Of a DNA stretch of 64,000 nucleotides, positions 32,871 through 41,149 are shown piece after piece (position 1 is the stretch's first letter; every line of letters begins with the position of its first letter). The notes below the pieces were generated by a model. It searched no databases and had not been told where the DNA came from. It worked only from the letters and a program-made list of their open reading frames with translations. This DNA is from Streptomyces sp. DSM 110735 (lineage in GTDB: Bacteria; Actinomycetota; Actinomycetes; Streptomycetales; Streptomycetaceae). Location: positions 186,001 to 250,000 of the forward strand of contig NZ_JACYHF010000006.1 in the NCBI RefSeq assembly GCF_016482685.1. Reading direction: 5' to 3'. Both the position numbers and the translations under genes were made by a program.

Positions 32871-34385
32871 GTGTACCACTCTCCCACTGCCGAGGCCGAG
32901 ATCGCCGAGGAGCTGGCCACCGTACGGCCCGCCCTGCTCGGCCGGTACGCGGCCGCGCTGCCGGGAGCACGGGCGGGCGTCCTGACCCGGCTGTGGCGGG
33001 CGCTGGTCCACGAGCCGCTGCCCTGGATCACCGACCGCGCCCGGGACACCGAGGGACACACCCTGCGCCTCGCCGACGGCCGCACGCTGCGCGGTCCGTA
33101 CTCCGATCCGTACGCGACCGGCGACCACGTCCGCGCGCTGTGGCTGGACCGCGAGCGCTACGACGACCCCGCGCGCCTGATGACCGACCTCGCGGTGCCG
33201 CACGCGGCTGCCTTCGCCGGTGAACTCGCGGGCAGCGTCGCCTCGCTGGCGCTGTCGCGGGCGGACGCCGAGGAGTCCGGGGAGTGGCCCGCGCACGACT
33301 GGGAGTGGGAGCAGCGGGTGGTCGACGGTCATCCGTACCACCCCAACTGCCGTTCCCGTCCCGGTTTCTCGGTGGCGGACCAGTTGGCGTACGGTCCGGA
33401 GCACCGTCCGCTCGTGTGGCTGGGCACGGTGGCGGTACCGGCGTCGGAGTGCCTGGTGTCGGGCGACTGGCCCGACGAACTGCGCTCCGGGGGCGACTTG
33501 TTGCTGCCGGTGCATCCCTGGCAGGCGGCGCATGTGCTGAAGCGGTCGGCCGAACCCTGGCGTGGGGCGCACCCGTTGATGGCGCTGCGCACGCTGGCGA
33601 TCCCGGGCGGACCGCATGTGAAGACCGCGCTGAGCGCCCGGCTGACCTCCTCGGTGCGGGACATCTCGGTGTACTCGGTGCGGGCGTCGGCCACGCTCTC
33701 CTCCTTCGCGACCGAGCTGGCCGAGCGGACCGACGGGCTGCTGCACGTCACCCGCGCGCTCGGCGCGGCCACCGCCCACTCTCCCGACCTGGCGGCGCAG
33801 TTGCGGGAGTCGCCTGAGGTGTACGCGGGTCCGGGCGAGCGGGTGGTGCCGGTGGCGGCGCTGGCGGCGACGGAACTGCCCCGGTCCGCCGCATGGTTGG
33901 CCGCCTTCACGCGGCTCGCGCTCACCACCGGGCTGCGGCTGCTGGACCTCGGGGTCGCGCTGGAGGCGCACGGGCAGAACCTGCTCGTGGTGCTCGCGGC
34001 GGACAACTCCCCGCTGCGGCTGGTCTACCGCGATCTGGCGGACATCCGGATCAGCCCGGCGCGGCTGGCCCGGCACGGCATCACGCCGCCCGCGCTGACC
34101 GGGCGTCTGATTTCGGACGACGTCACGGTGTTGCGGCGCAAGCTGTTCGGCTCGCTGGTGGCGGGTGCGCTGGCCGCGACGGCGGGTTCGGGTCCGGCGC
34201 TGGGCGCCGCGCTGCGGGCGGCGTTGCCCCACCTGCCCCGTACGCCGGATCTGGCCGCGCTCTGTGACGAGCCGTTGCCCGCCAAGGCGTTGACGCTGAT
34301 GCGGCTGTCGCCCGAGACGCCGGGTGACCAATGGGCGGCGCTGCCACACCCGTTCGTTTTGGAGCGTGACGCGTCCGGTCAATAG
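32871..34385 (+). CDS. IucA/IucC-family NIS siderophore synthetase (second copy)
   Basis: The 504-residue protein has the NIS synthetase pattern in a more diverged form: VVDGHPYHPNCRSRPGFS where the classical GHPxHPxxKxRxG stands, LLPVHPWQAAHVL, KTALSARLTSSVRDISV, LEAHGQNLLVVL and VYRDLADIRISP. GTG 32871 follows GAGGAG. The substitution of Asn-Cys for Pro-x-x-Lys in the ATP-binding loop suggests a different substrate or subclass from the divergent partner at 31134. Two NIS enzymes together normally act in sequence on the two ends of a citrate or dicarboxylate. The VWA gene follows after 9 nt. Confidence 0.85.
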   Translation: MYHSPTAEAEIAEELATVRPALLGRYAAALPGARAGVLTRLWRALVHEPLPWITDRARDTEGHTLRLADGRTLRGPYSDPYATGDHVRALWLDRERYDDPARLMTDLAVPHAAAFAGELAGSVASLALSRADAEESGEWPAHDWEWEQRVVDGHPYHPNCRSRPGFSVADQLAYGPEHRPLVWLGTVAVPASECLVSGDWPDELRSGGDLLLPVHPWQAAHVLKRSAEPWRGAHPLMALRTLAIPGGPHVKTALSARLTSSVRDISVYSVRASATLSSFATELAERTDGLLHVTRALGAATAHSPDLAAQLRESPEVYAGPGERVVPVAALAATELPRSAAWLAAFTRLALTTGLRLLDLGVALEAHGQNLLVVLAADNSPLRLVYRDLADIRISPARLARHGITPPALTGRLISDDVTVLRRKLFGSLVAGALAATAGSGPALGAALRAALPHLPRTPDLAALCDEPLPAKALTLMRLSPETPGDQWAALPHPFVLERDASGQ

Positions 34386-34394
34386 GATCCGCCG

Positions 34395-35663
34395 ATGATC
34401 AGAAGACATCGGCTGGCGACGGGCGCCTGCGCCCTGCTCGCGGCCCTGGGAGCCGGGATCGCGTTTCCCGGCGGAGCTGTGGCGGACGAGACCGAGCCAC
34501 AGGCGGCGGCCCCCAAGGTCGAACTCGTCCTGGACGTCAGCGGTTCCATGCGGGCGCGGGACATCGACGGCGGCTCCAGAATGGCAGCGGCCAAGCAGGC
34601 GTTCAACGAGGTTCTCGACGCGACGCCCAAGGAGGTGGAACTCGGCATCCGCACCCTGGGCGCCAACTACCGGGGCAACGACCGCAAGACGGGCTGCAAG
34701 GACACCGAACAGCTCTACCCCGTGGGCCCGTTGGACCGGACCGACGCCAAGACCGCGGTGGCGACGCTCTCGCCGACCGGCTGGACCCCGATCGGTCCCG
34801 CCCTGCTGAAGGCAGCCGACGACCTCCAGGGCGGCGACGGCACCCGCCGGATCGTCCTGATCAGTGACGGCGAGGACACCTGCCAGCCGCTCGACCCCTG
34901 CGAGGTGGCCCGCGAGATAGCCGCCAAGGGCATCGGGCTCACCATCGACACCCTGGGTCTGGTGCCGGACGCCAAGACCCGCGACCAGCTCAGTTGCATC
35001 GCGGACGCCACCGGCGGCACCTACACCTCCGTCCAGCACAAGGAAGAACTGTCCGACCGTGTCGGCCAGTTGGTGGACCGCGCCGCCGACCCGGTGGTGA
35101 CCCCGGTGGCCACCGACGGCGCCGCCTCCTGCGCCGCCGCCCCGACGCTGAAGTCCGGACTCTTCACCGACCGTGAGGAGTTCGGCCGCGAGCGCTGGTA
35201 CAAGGTGGACGTCCAGCCGGGGCAGGAGCTGCGCGCCTCGGTGAGCGTCGCGGACGACCGCGCCGTCTCCCCCGACTACGGCGTGCTGCTGCGCGCGGTG
35301 ACCGCGAAGGGCCGCGAGATCGTGCGCGGCGAGTCGGCCGGGCGGGGACGCACGGACGTGATCTCCACGGGTCTGCGCTACGCCAAGCCGGACAGCGACG
35401 ACGACACCGCGACCGCGGAGCCGGTGTGCCTCCAGGTCACCAACTCCTTCTCGGCGGCGCCGGGTGTGAAGACCACGCCGGGTCTGCCGCTTGAGCTGAC
35501 GGTGGACGTGGTGGACGGTCCGTCCGCGGCGCACGACGTCGCCGCCTTCGGTCTCGGGCGCGGCTGGTGGCTGCTGGGCGCGCTGGTGCTCACCGGCTTC
35601 GTCGCCGGTCTGCTGTGGGGCTGGCTGTCGCGCTGGCGGGTCGCGGTCTGGAGGACCAACTGA
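34395..35663 (+). CDS. Secreted, membrane-anchored VWA-domain protein
   Basis: The 422-residue protein has an N-terminal Sec signal peptide ending near FPGGAVADE. A von Willebrand A domain follows, with an intact MIDAS site (LVLDVSGSM at about residues 44-52, a Thr in the TGWTPIGPAL segment, and LISDGEDTCQ). A beta-rich region about 160 residues long comes next, then one C-terminal TM helix (WWLLGALVLTGFVAGLLWGW) with a short basic cytoplasmic tail. It is therefore displayed on the outer face of the membrane. The stop overlaps the next ATG by 1 nt (TGATG), so the pair is coupled. The function is unknown. Confidence 0.82.
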   Translation: MIRRHRLATGACALLAALGAGIAFPGGAVADETEPQAAAPKVELVLDVSGSMRARDIDGGSRMAAAKQAFNEVLDATPKEVELGIRTLGANYRGNDRKTGCKDTEQLYPVGPLDRTDAKTAVATLSPTGWTPIGPALLKAADDLQGGDGTRRIVLISDGEDTCQPLDPCEVAREIAAKGIGLTIDTLGLVPDAKTRDQLSCIADATGGTYTSVQHKEELSDRVGQLVDRAADPVVTPVATDGAASCAAAPTLKSGLFTDREEFGRERWYKVDVQPGQELRASVSVADDRAVSPDYGVLLRAVTAKGREIVRGESAGRGRTDVISTGLRYAKPDSDDDTATAEPVCLQVTNSFSAAPGVKTTPGLPLELTVDVVDGPSAAHDVAAFGLGRGWWLLGALVLTGFVAGLLWGWLSRWRVAVWRTN

Positions 35664-36463
35664 TGCGTTTCACCCATGTGTTGAGCACCGCCGCACTGGC
35701 GCTCGGACTCGCCGCCGCCCCGGCCGTGGCCGACTCCTCCCCCTCGCCGAGCGCGTCCTCCGACGCGAAGGCGCCCACCCAGGCGGGCACGTCGTTCCGT
35801 ACGGCGGCGGAGATGGACCAGGGGCAGCGGGCGACCGCTTCCGGCTCCACCGGTGACTACTTCTACTGGTCGTTCGCGGCGGACGCGGGCCAGCGTCCCA
35901 CCGTGCGGGCGACGGTGAAGCTGCCGCAGTCCCACGCGGGCCAGACCTGGCAGATCGACGTCTACGACGGTCTGCGCCGCCGCCAGGCGTGCCAGTACGG
36001 CGCGGCGACGCGCACCGCCGCGCAGGACGCGCCCACGGTCGAACTGGCCTGTGTGCTGCGCACGGTGCGGGCGTGGTCGGAGCCGTGGGCGAACGACCCG
36101 CTGCCGGGCACGTACTACATCCGCCTGACGGCGCTGAACCTCTCCTCCGCCGACCTCGGCAAGCCGGTGAGCACCGAAGTGCGCGCCGACTCCAAGGACA
36201 TCGGCGGCGCGGCGGCGGTCGACGGCTCGCTGGCCAAGCCGCTGGTGCCGGGCATCGCGGTCAAGTCGCAGGCGGAGGACGACGGTACGAAGTCTGCCGT
36301 GCTCTCCGGCATCGAGCCGGACGACGGCTGGTCCTCCAACTGGTGGTCCGACCGCTGGGTGTGGACCGCGATCGGCGGCGTGCTGGCCGCGCTCGCCGGT
36401 ATCGGCGGGTACGCGCTGACGCGCGGTTCGGGACGACCGTACCGGGTGCCGCCGGGCGCCTGA
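35663..36463 (+). CDS. Secreted, membrane-anchored protein paired with the VWA protein
   Basis: The 266-residue protein has a signal peptide (MRFTHVLSTAALALGLAAAPAVA split by the usual A-x-A site) and a Ser/Pro-rich linker. A beta-rich ectodomain follows (TGDYFYWSFAADAGQRPTV, then WQIDVYDG) with two Cys (QACQYG, ELACVLR) that could form a disulfide. A C-terminal TM segment (WTAIGGVLAALAGIGGYAL) closes the protein. Its architecture mirrors that of the upstream VWA protein, whose beta region also has the YKVDVQPGQELRASVSV pattern. The two probably form a cell-surface complex. No family is recognised. Confidence 0.75.
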   Translation: MRFTHVLSTAALALGLAAAPAVADSSPSPSASSDAKAPTQAGTSFRTAAEMDQGQRATASGSTGDYFYWSFAADAGQRPTVRATVKLPQSHAGQTWQIDVYDGLRRRQACQYGAATRTAAQDAPTVELACVLRTVRAWSEPWANDPLPGTYYIRLTALNLSSADLGKPVSTEVRADSKDIGGAAAVDGSLAKPLVPGIAVKSQAEDDGTKSAVLSGIEPDDGWSSNWWSDRWVWTAIGGVLAALAGIGGYALTRGSGRPYRVPPGA

Positions 36464-36485
36464 GGTGCGTAGCGGATGACCGAGG

Positions 36486-36516
36486 CCGAAGGCCCGCCCC
36501 CGTGGCGGGTCTTCGG
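36486..36516. terminator. Bidirectional hairpin between convergent genes
   Basis: CCGAAGGCCCGCC (36486-36498) pairs with GGCGGGTCTTCGG (36504-36516) with one mismatch and a 5-nt loop. It lies between the plus-strand membrane protein and the minus-strand HxlR gene and can serve both. Confidence 0.7.
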
Positions 36517-36530
36517 TCGTTCCCGGCGCC

Positions 36531-37169
36531 TCACTCCTCCCGGAGCGCCTTGCCCAGCGGGCTGTCGCCGGTCACGGTGATCCGCCCGGACCGTATCCCC
36601 TCGGGAACCGTCAACTCCCCCCGGACGACGGCGGTGCAGGTCCCCTCGTCCATCACGAGCCGGGCGTCGGCGCCGCCGGGCGCGGGTCCGTCGCCGTAGA
36701 CCGGTCCGTCCTCGGCTCCGAGGTTCAGATGGAAGGTCCCTTCCTCCAGGCCGACTTCGAGCGTCCCGGGCCCGGTGTCCACCCCGCGCAGCGCGGTCAG
36801 CAGGGGCAGCGCGAACCAGTGGGCGCGCACGGCGTCGGTGGGGCGCCGCTCCTCCAGACCGTCCCGGCCCCACTCCCCCAGCGCCTGGAGCACGGGCAGC
36901 AACCCGCTTCCGCGCGGGGTGAGTTCGTAGACGTACGCCGCGCCGGGCGGCGGGAGGCGGCGGCGGGTGGTGAGACCGTCGCGCTCCATGTCCTTCAGGC
37001 GGGAGGCGAGGACGTCGGTGCTCACCCCGGGGAGGTCGGCGTGCAGATCGGTGTAGCGGCGCGGACCGGCCAGCAGTTCCCGGACGATCAGCAGGGTCCA
37101 GCGGTCCCCGACGAGGTCGAGGGCGCGGGCCGCGGAGCAGTACTGGTCGTAGCGTCGGCGAGGTGGCAT
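36531..37169 (-). CDS. HxlR-family winged-helix regulator with C-terminal SCP2-like domain
   Basis: The 212-residue protein begins with an HxlR winged-helix domain (CSAARALDLVGDRWTLLIVR, RYTDLHADLPGVSTDVLASR and YVYELTPRGSGLLPVL). A second domain of about 95 residues with an SCP2/sterol-carrier-like pattern follows (FHLNLGAEDGPVYGDG, then SGRITVTGDSPLGKALRE). The latter could bind a hydrophobic ligand. The start at ATG 37169 is chosen over an upstream in-frame ATG at 37232 because the extra 21 residues would be read from the operator region. It is divergent from the aminotransferase gene, with two palindromes between them. Confidence 0.85.
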   Translation of the reverse strand: MPPRRRYDQYCSAARALDLVGDRWTLLIVRELLAGPRRYTDLHADLPGVSTDVLASRLKDMERDGLTTRRRLPPPGAAYVYELTPRGSGLLPVLQALGEWGRDGLEERRPTDAVRAHWFALPLLTALRGVDTGPGTLEVGLEEGTFHLNLGAEDGPVYGDGPAPGGADARLVMDEGTCTAVVRGELTVPEGIRSGRITVTGDSPLGKALREE

Positions 37170-37191
37170 GGGACGCAGTCTAGACAGTTCG

Positions 37192-37227
37192 TTGGACTTT
37201 CCAAGCTCCCACTTGGTAAAACCAAGT
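37192..37227. promoter_or_regulatory. Two palindromes in the HxlR/aminotransferase divergent promoter
   Basis: TTGGA-CTT-TCCAA (37192-37204) and ACTTGGT-AAA-ACCAAGT (37211-37227) are both perfect palindromes with 3-nt centres. Their centres (37198 and 37219) are 21 bp apart, two helical turns, so two regulator dimers could bind on the same DNA face. Confidence 0.7.
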
Positions 37228-37255
37228 GACACCAGACGGCGAAGGGTTGCGGCGC

Positions 37256-38464
37256 ATGGAGTTCCGGCAGTCGAACAAGCTCAGTGAGGTCTGCTACGAG
37301 ATCCGTGGCCCGGTGATAGAGCACGCCGACGCGCTGGAGGAGGCGGGGCACAGCGTGCTGCGTCTGAACACCGGCAACCCGGCCGTCTTCGGGTTCGAGG
37401 CGCCGGAGGAGATCCTCCAGGACATGATCCGGATGCTCCCGCAGGCGCACGGCTACACGGACTCGCGCGGCGTCCTCTCCGCCCGCCGCGCCGTCGCCCA
37501 GCGCTATCAGAGCCTCGGTCTCGAGGTGGACGTGGACGACGTCTTCCTCGGCAACGGCGTCTCGGAACTGGTCTCCATGGCCGTCCAGGCCCTGGTCGAG
37601 GACGGCGACGAGATCCTCATCCCGGCGCCGGACTTCCCGCTGTGGACGGCGGTCACCACGCTGGCAGGGGGTCGAGCCACTCACTACATCTGCGACGAGC
37701 AGGCAGAGTGGACCCCCGACCTCGCCGACATGGAGTCGAAGATCACGGACCGCACCAAGGCCGTGGTCATCATCAACCCGAACAACCCGACCGGCGCGGT
37801 GTACCCCAAGGAGATCATCGAGGGCATCCTCGACCTCGCCCGCCGCCACGGACTGATGGTCTTCGCCGACGAGATCTACGACCAGATCCTCTACGACGAC
37901 GCCGTGCACCACTCGGCCGCCGCCCTCGCCCCCGACCTGGTCGTCCTCACCTTCTGCGGTCTGTCCAAGACCTACCGGGTGGCGGGGTTCCGTTCCGGCT
38001 GGCTGGTGGTCACCGGACCCAAGCAGCACGCCAAGAACTACCTGGAGGGGCTGACCATGCTCGCCTCCATGCGGCTGTGCGCCAACGCGCCCGCGCAGTA
38101 CGCCATCCAGGCCGCGCTCGGTGGGCGCCAGTCCATCCGCGACCTCACCAGCCCCGGCGGGCGCCTCCACGAGCAGCGCAACGTCGCCTGGGAGAAGCTG
38201 AACGAGATCCCCGGCGTCTCCTGCGTCAAGCCCAAGGGCGCCCTCTACGCCTTCCCGCGCCTCGACCCCAAGGTCCACAAGATCCACGACGACGAGCGCT
38301 TCGTCCTCGACCTCCTCCTCCGCGAGAAGATCCAGGTCGTCCAGGGCACCGGCTTCAACTGGCCCACCCCCGACCACTTCCGCATCCTCACCCTCCCCCA
38401 CGCCGACGACCTGGAGGCGGCGATCGGCAGGATCGGACGGTTCCTGAGCGGGTACCGGCAGTAG
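37256..38464 (+). CDS. Pyridoxal-phosphate aminotransferase, alanine transaminase (AlaA) type
   Basis: The 402-residue fold type I aminotransferase begins MEFRQSNKLSEVCYEIRGPV, the typical AlaA N-terminus. It has VIINPNNPTGAVYPKE, FADEIYDQILYDD, the PLP lysine in FCGLSKTYRVAGFRSGW, and the C-terminal RILTLPHADDLEAAI. ATG 37256 has GAAGGG about 9 nt upstream; an in-frame ATG at 37226 falls in the operator. The family makes alanine from pyruvate and glutamate and is usually an essential housekeeping enzyme. Control by the divergent HxlR protein is inferred from the shared intergenic palindromes. Confidence 0.9.
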   Translation: MEFRQSNKLSEVCYEIRGPVIEHADALEEAGHSVLRLNTGNPAVFGFEAPEEILQDMIRMLPQAHGYTDSRGVLSARRAVAQRYQSLGLEVDVDDVFLGNGVSELVSMAVQALVEDGDEILIPAPDFPLWTAVTTLAGGRATHYICDEQAEWTPDLADMESKITDRTKAVVIINPNNPTGAVYPKEIIEGILDLARRHGLMVFADEIYDQILYDDAVHHSAAALAPDLVVLTFCGLSKTYRVAGFRSGWLVVTGPKQHAKNYLEGLTMLASMRLCANAPAQYAIQAALGGRQSIRDLTSPGGRLHEQRNVAWEKLNEIPGVSCVKPKGALYAFPRLDPKVHKIHDDERFVLDLLLREKIQVVQGTGFNWPTPDHFRILTLPHADDLEAAIGRIGRFLSGYRQ

Positions 38465-38507
38465 CCGGACCGGCGCTGTCGGCCAGTAGCCGGACGGCGC
38501 TGTCGGC
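38459..38507 (+). repeat. Tandem duplication spanning the aminotransferase stop codon
   Basis: A 25-nt unit (38459-38483) containing the last codon and TAG stop is repeated as a 24-nt copy (38484-38507, one base deleted). A short GTCGTCGGC-type run follows to about 38530. Confidence 0.75.
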
Positions 38508-38614
38508 GTCGTCGGCGTCGTCGGCGTTGTCAGACCCCCGCCGTACGCTTCGGAAATGGGTCCGCCGTGCGGGCAGACCCGTTCAAAGTGGTGCGGGAGC
38601 GGAGGGAGCCGGTC

Positions 38615-39235
38615 GTGGGAGGACCGCCGAGTGCCGCGCAGCGGCGGGTCATCGAGGGAGCCGATCCGGAGACGGGGCGGCTGCGGGGGACGGAGACACA
38701 GCTCGCCGCGCTGGTGAGGCGCGGGCTGGCGTTCCGGCACCCGAGACCGCCGCACGATCACTTCCTGACTCCGGCGGGGCAGCGGATACGGGAGCAGGAA
38801 CCGCCCGCGAACCCGGAAACACCTGCTTCCGGCGGGGTCTTCTCGGCACGGGTCGGTGGCGAGGAGGGGACCGCGGCGTCCGGTCCCGCCCGGCTGCGCG
38901 AGGTGCGCGGCGCCTGGCAGGGGCTCCTGGAGATGCGACGGATGACCAACCGGGACGGCGCCACGGACCGCCCCTGTGCGTGGGAGCGGGGTCATCTCGT
39001 ACGCGCCGCCGCGCTCGCCCTGGAAGCGGCCGGGCATCAGCCGGAGGGCGCGGAGACACCCGGCTACCGGGTGCGCGCCACCCCGCAGCCGGAGGCGGTC
39101 GCCGTGTACGCCCCGGGCGAGAAGGCGCTGCGCGCCTGCGCGACCACCCTGGAGGAGGCGGGCTGGCAGCCCGGCGTGTGCACCGAGCCCCGTACCCGGG
39201 TGCGCTATCTGCTGGCATCCCCGCGCCGGGTGTGA
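38615..39235 (+). CDS. Conserved hypothetical protein
   Basis: The 206-residue protein has no recognised catalytic motif. Its N-terminal half resembles a winged-helix-like layout (AAQRRVIEGADPETGRLRGTETQLAALVRRGLA, then HDHFLTPAGQRIREQ), similar to short Streptomyces proteins of unknown function. The C-terminal half contains two similar segments (ALALEAAGHQPEG and ATTLEEAGWQPG). GTG 38615 is preferred because GGAGGGA lies 7 nt upstream; GTG 38567 would add 16 residues. It is probably co-transcribed with the thioesterase 53 nt downstream. A DNA-binding role is possible but unproven. Confidence 0.6.
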   Translation: MGGPPSAAQRRVIEGADPETGRLRGTETQLAALVRRGLAFRHPRPPHDHFLTPAGQRIREQEPPANPETPASGGVFSARVGGEEGTAASGPARLREVRGAWQGLLEMRRMTNRDGATDRPCAWERGHLVRAAALALEAAGHQPEGAETPGYRVRATPQPEAVAVYAPGEKALRACATTLEEAGWQPGVCTEPRTRVRYLLASPRRV

Positions 39236-39288
39236 GCCGCGTGCCAAGATCGGGTGACCGGAGAAGTCCGACGCGAGAAGGGGACGCA

Positions 39289-39711
39289 GTGCCCGAACCG
39301 TTTTCCGTCCGTGTGACCGTCCGCGGCTACGAGACCGACACCCAGGGCCACCTCAACCAGGCGGTCTACCTCAACTACGCCGAGCACGCCCGCTGGTCCC
39401 TGCTCCACGCCGCCGGGATCAGCCAGGCGCGCCTGGTCGGTCGCGGTGTGGGACCGGTCGCCCTGGAGACCACGATCCGCTTCCGGCACGAACTCCTCGC
39501 CGGTGACGAGGTCGACGTGACCTGCGCGTTCGAGTGGACCGAGGGCAAGACCTTCCGCATCCGCCAGGAGATACGCAAACTGGACGGCACCCTCGCCGCC
39601 GAGGTCACGGCGGTGGGCGGTCTGATGGACCTGGAGCGGCGGAAGCTGGTGACCGACCCGCGCGAGGTGTTCAAGGAACTGGCCACGGACCTCGACGTGT
39701 TCGGTCTCTGA
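39289..39711 (+). CDS. Acyl-CoA thioesterase, 4HBT hot-dog family
   Basis: The 140-residue protein matches 4-hydroxybenzoyl-CoA thioesterase-like hot-dog enzymes. It has VRGYETDTQGHLNQAVYLNYAEHARW at the N-terminus, with the Asp-x-x-Gly-His-x-Asn active-site pattern, followed by FRHELLAGDEVDVTCAFEW. GAAGGGG lies upstream of the GTG at 39289. It hydrolyses an acyl-CoA or acyl-ACP thioester in the cytoplasm, and the acyl group cannot be told. It is convergent with the 8-oxoguanine deaminase gene and is not obviously linked to the purine genes. Confidence 0.88.
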   Translation: MPEPFSVRVTVRGYETDTQGHLNQAVYLNYAEHARWSLLHAAGISQARLVGRGVGPVALETTIRFRHELLAGDEVDVTCAFEWTEGKTFRIRQEIRKLDGTLAAEVTAVGGLMDLERRKLVTDPREVFKELATDLDVFGL

Positions 39712-39741
39712 GCGCCCCGCGCGTCGTCCGCTCGGGCGCGC

Positions 39742-41121
39742 TCACTCCCCGTCCGCGATCCGCGCCAGCCGCCGCGCCTCGGCACGGGTCGCGCGGGCGA
39801 CCGCCTCCTCGTCCACGTGCAGCAGGCGTCCGTCCGCCACGATCTGCCGTCCGCCGACGAACGACGCCGTGACCGGAGCCGCCGCGCCCAGGACCAGGGC
39901 GGCCACCGGGTCCGCGATGGAGGCGTGGGCGAGGGTGTCCATGCGCCACAGGACCAGGTCGGCCAGCTTGCCCGGCTCCAGGGAGCCGGTCTCCCGGGAG
40001 CGGCCCAGGACCTGGGCGCCGCCGAAGGTGCCGAGGCGGAGTGCCTGGCGGGCGGTGAGGGCGGACTCGCGGTGCGGGCCGAGGCGGTTGACCAGGAGGG
40101 CGTTGCGCAGTTCGGTGTGGAGTTCTCCGGACTCGTTGGACGCCGTGCCGTCCACGCCGAGCCCCACCGGGACGCCCGCCCGGAGCAGGTCGGGGACGCG
40201 CGCGATGCCGGCCGCGAGGCGGGCGTTGGAGGAGGGGCAGTGGGCGACGCCGGTGCCGGAGCGGGCGAAGGCGGCGATGTCGGAGTCGTTCATGTGGACG
40301 CAGTGCGCCATCCACACGTCCTCGCCGAGCCAGCCGGTGGACTCGAAGTAGTCGGTCGGACCCATGCCGAACAGCTCGTGACAGAACTTCTCCTCCTCCA
40401 CCGTCTCCGAGCCGTGCGTGTGCAGTCGCACACCGAGCCGTCGCGCCAGCTCCGCGCCGTCCCGCATCAGTTCGGTCGAGACGGAGAAGGGCGAGCAGGG
40501 CGCGACCGCCACCTGGGTCATCGCGCCGAAGGACGCGTCGTGGTGCTCGCGCACCGTCGCCTCCGTGGCCGCCAGCGCGTCGTCCAGGGACTCCACCGCG
40601 AAGTCCGGGGGCAGCCCACCGTCCGACTCGCCCCGGTCCATCGAACCCCGGGCCAGGGTGAAGCGCACGCCGGTCTCGCGGGCGGCGCCGATGATCGCCC
40701 CGGAGAGGTCGCCGGTGCCGCGCGGATACACGTAGTGGTGGTCCATCGCGGTGGTCACTCCGCCGCGCGCCATCATCGCGAGGGAGCCCTGCGCGGCCAC
40801 GCGGACCATGTCCTCGTCCAGGCGCGCCCAGGTCGGATAGAGCGCGACCAGCCAGTCGAAGAGGTTGTGGTCGGTGGCCAGACCCCGGGTGAGCCACTGG
40901 TAGAAGTGGTGGTGGGTGTTGACCAGTCCGGGGGTCGCGAGGTGCCCGTCGGCGTCGATGCGGCGTACGACGTTCTCCAGGGCGGCGGGCGCCGGTCCCG
41001 CGCCGACCGACTCGATCCGGTCGCCCGCGAGGACCAGATGCCCCGAGGCGTACTCGGTGTCGTCCGCGTCGACGGTCGCGATCGCGCAGTTCTCGATGAC
41101 GATGCGCTCGACTGCTGCCAC
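39742..41121 (-). CDS. 8-oxoguanine deaminase
   Basis: The 459-residue amidohydrolase has the zinc-site motifs of the cytosine/guanine deaminase group: VNTHHHFYQWLTRGLATD, LHTHGSETVEEEKFC, MAHCVHMNDSD and LGVDGTASNESGEL. Together with VERIVIENCAIATVDADDTEY at the N-terminus, these are the features of 8-oxoguanine deaminase, which converts 8-oxoguanine to urate. That product feeds the urate oxidase gene 28 nt upstream in the same operon, supporting the assignment. GTG 41121 is the start. A guanine or other aryl deaminase role is the alternative. Confidence 0.88.
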   Translation of the reverse strand: MAAVERIVIENCAIATVDADDTEYASGHLVLAGDRIESVGAGPAPAALENVVRRIDADGHLATPGLVNTHHHFYQWLTRGLATDHNLFDWLVALYPTWARLDEDMVRVAAQGSLAMMARGGVTTAMDHHYVYPRGTGDLSGAIIGAARETGVRFTLARGSMDRGESDGGLPPDFAVESLDDALAATEATVREHHDASFGAMTQVAVAPCSPFSVSTELMRDGAELARRLGVRLHTHGSETVEEEKFCHELFGMGPTDYFESTGWLGEDVWMAHCVHMNDSDIAAFARSGTGVAHCPSSNARLAAGIARVPDLLRAGVPVGLGVDGTASNESGELHTELRNALLVNRLGPHRESALTARQALRLGTFGGAQVLGRSRETGSLEPGKLADLVLWRMDTLAHASIADPVAALVLGAAAPVTASFVGGRQIVADGRLLHVDEEAVARATRAEARRLARIADGE

Positions 41122-41149
41122 GGGTGCGTCCTTTGCGCTCGGGGATGGC

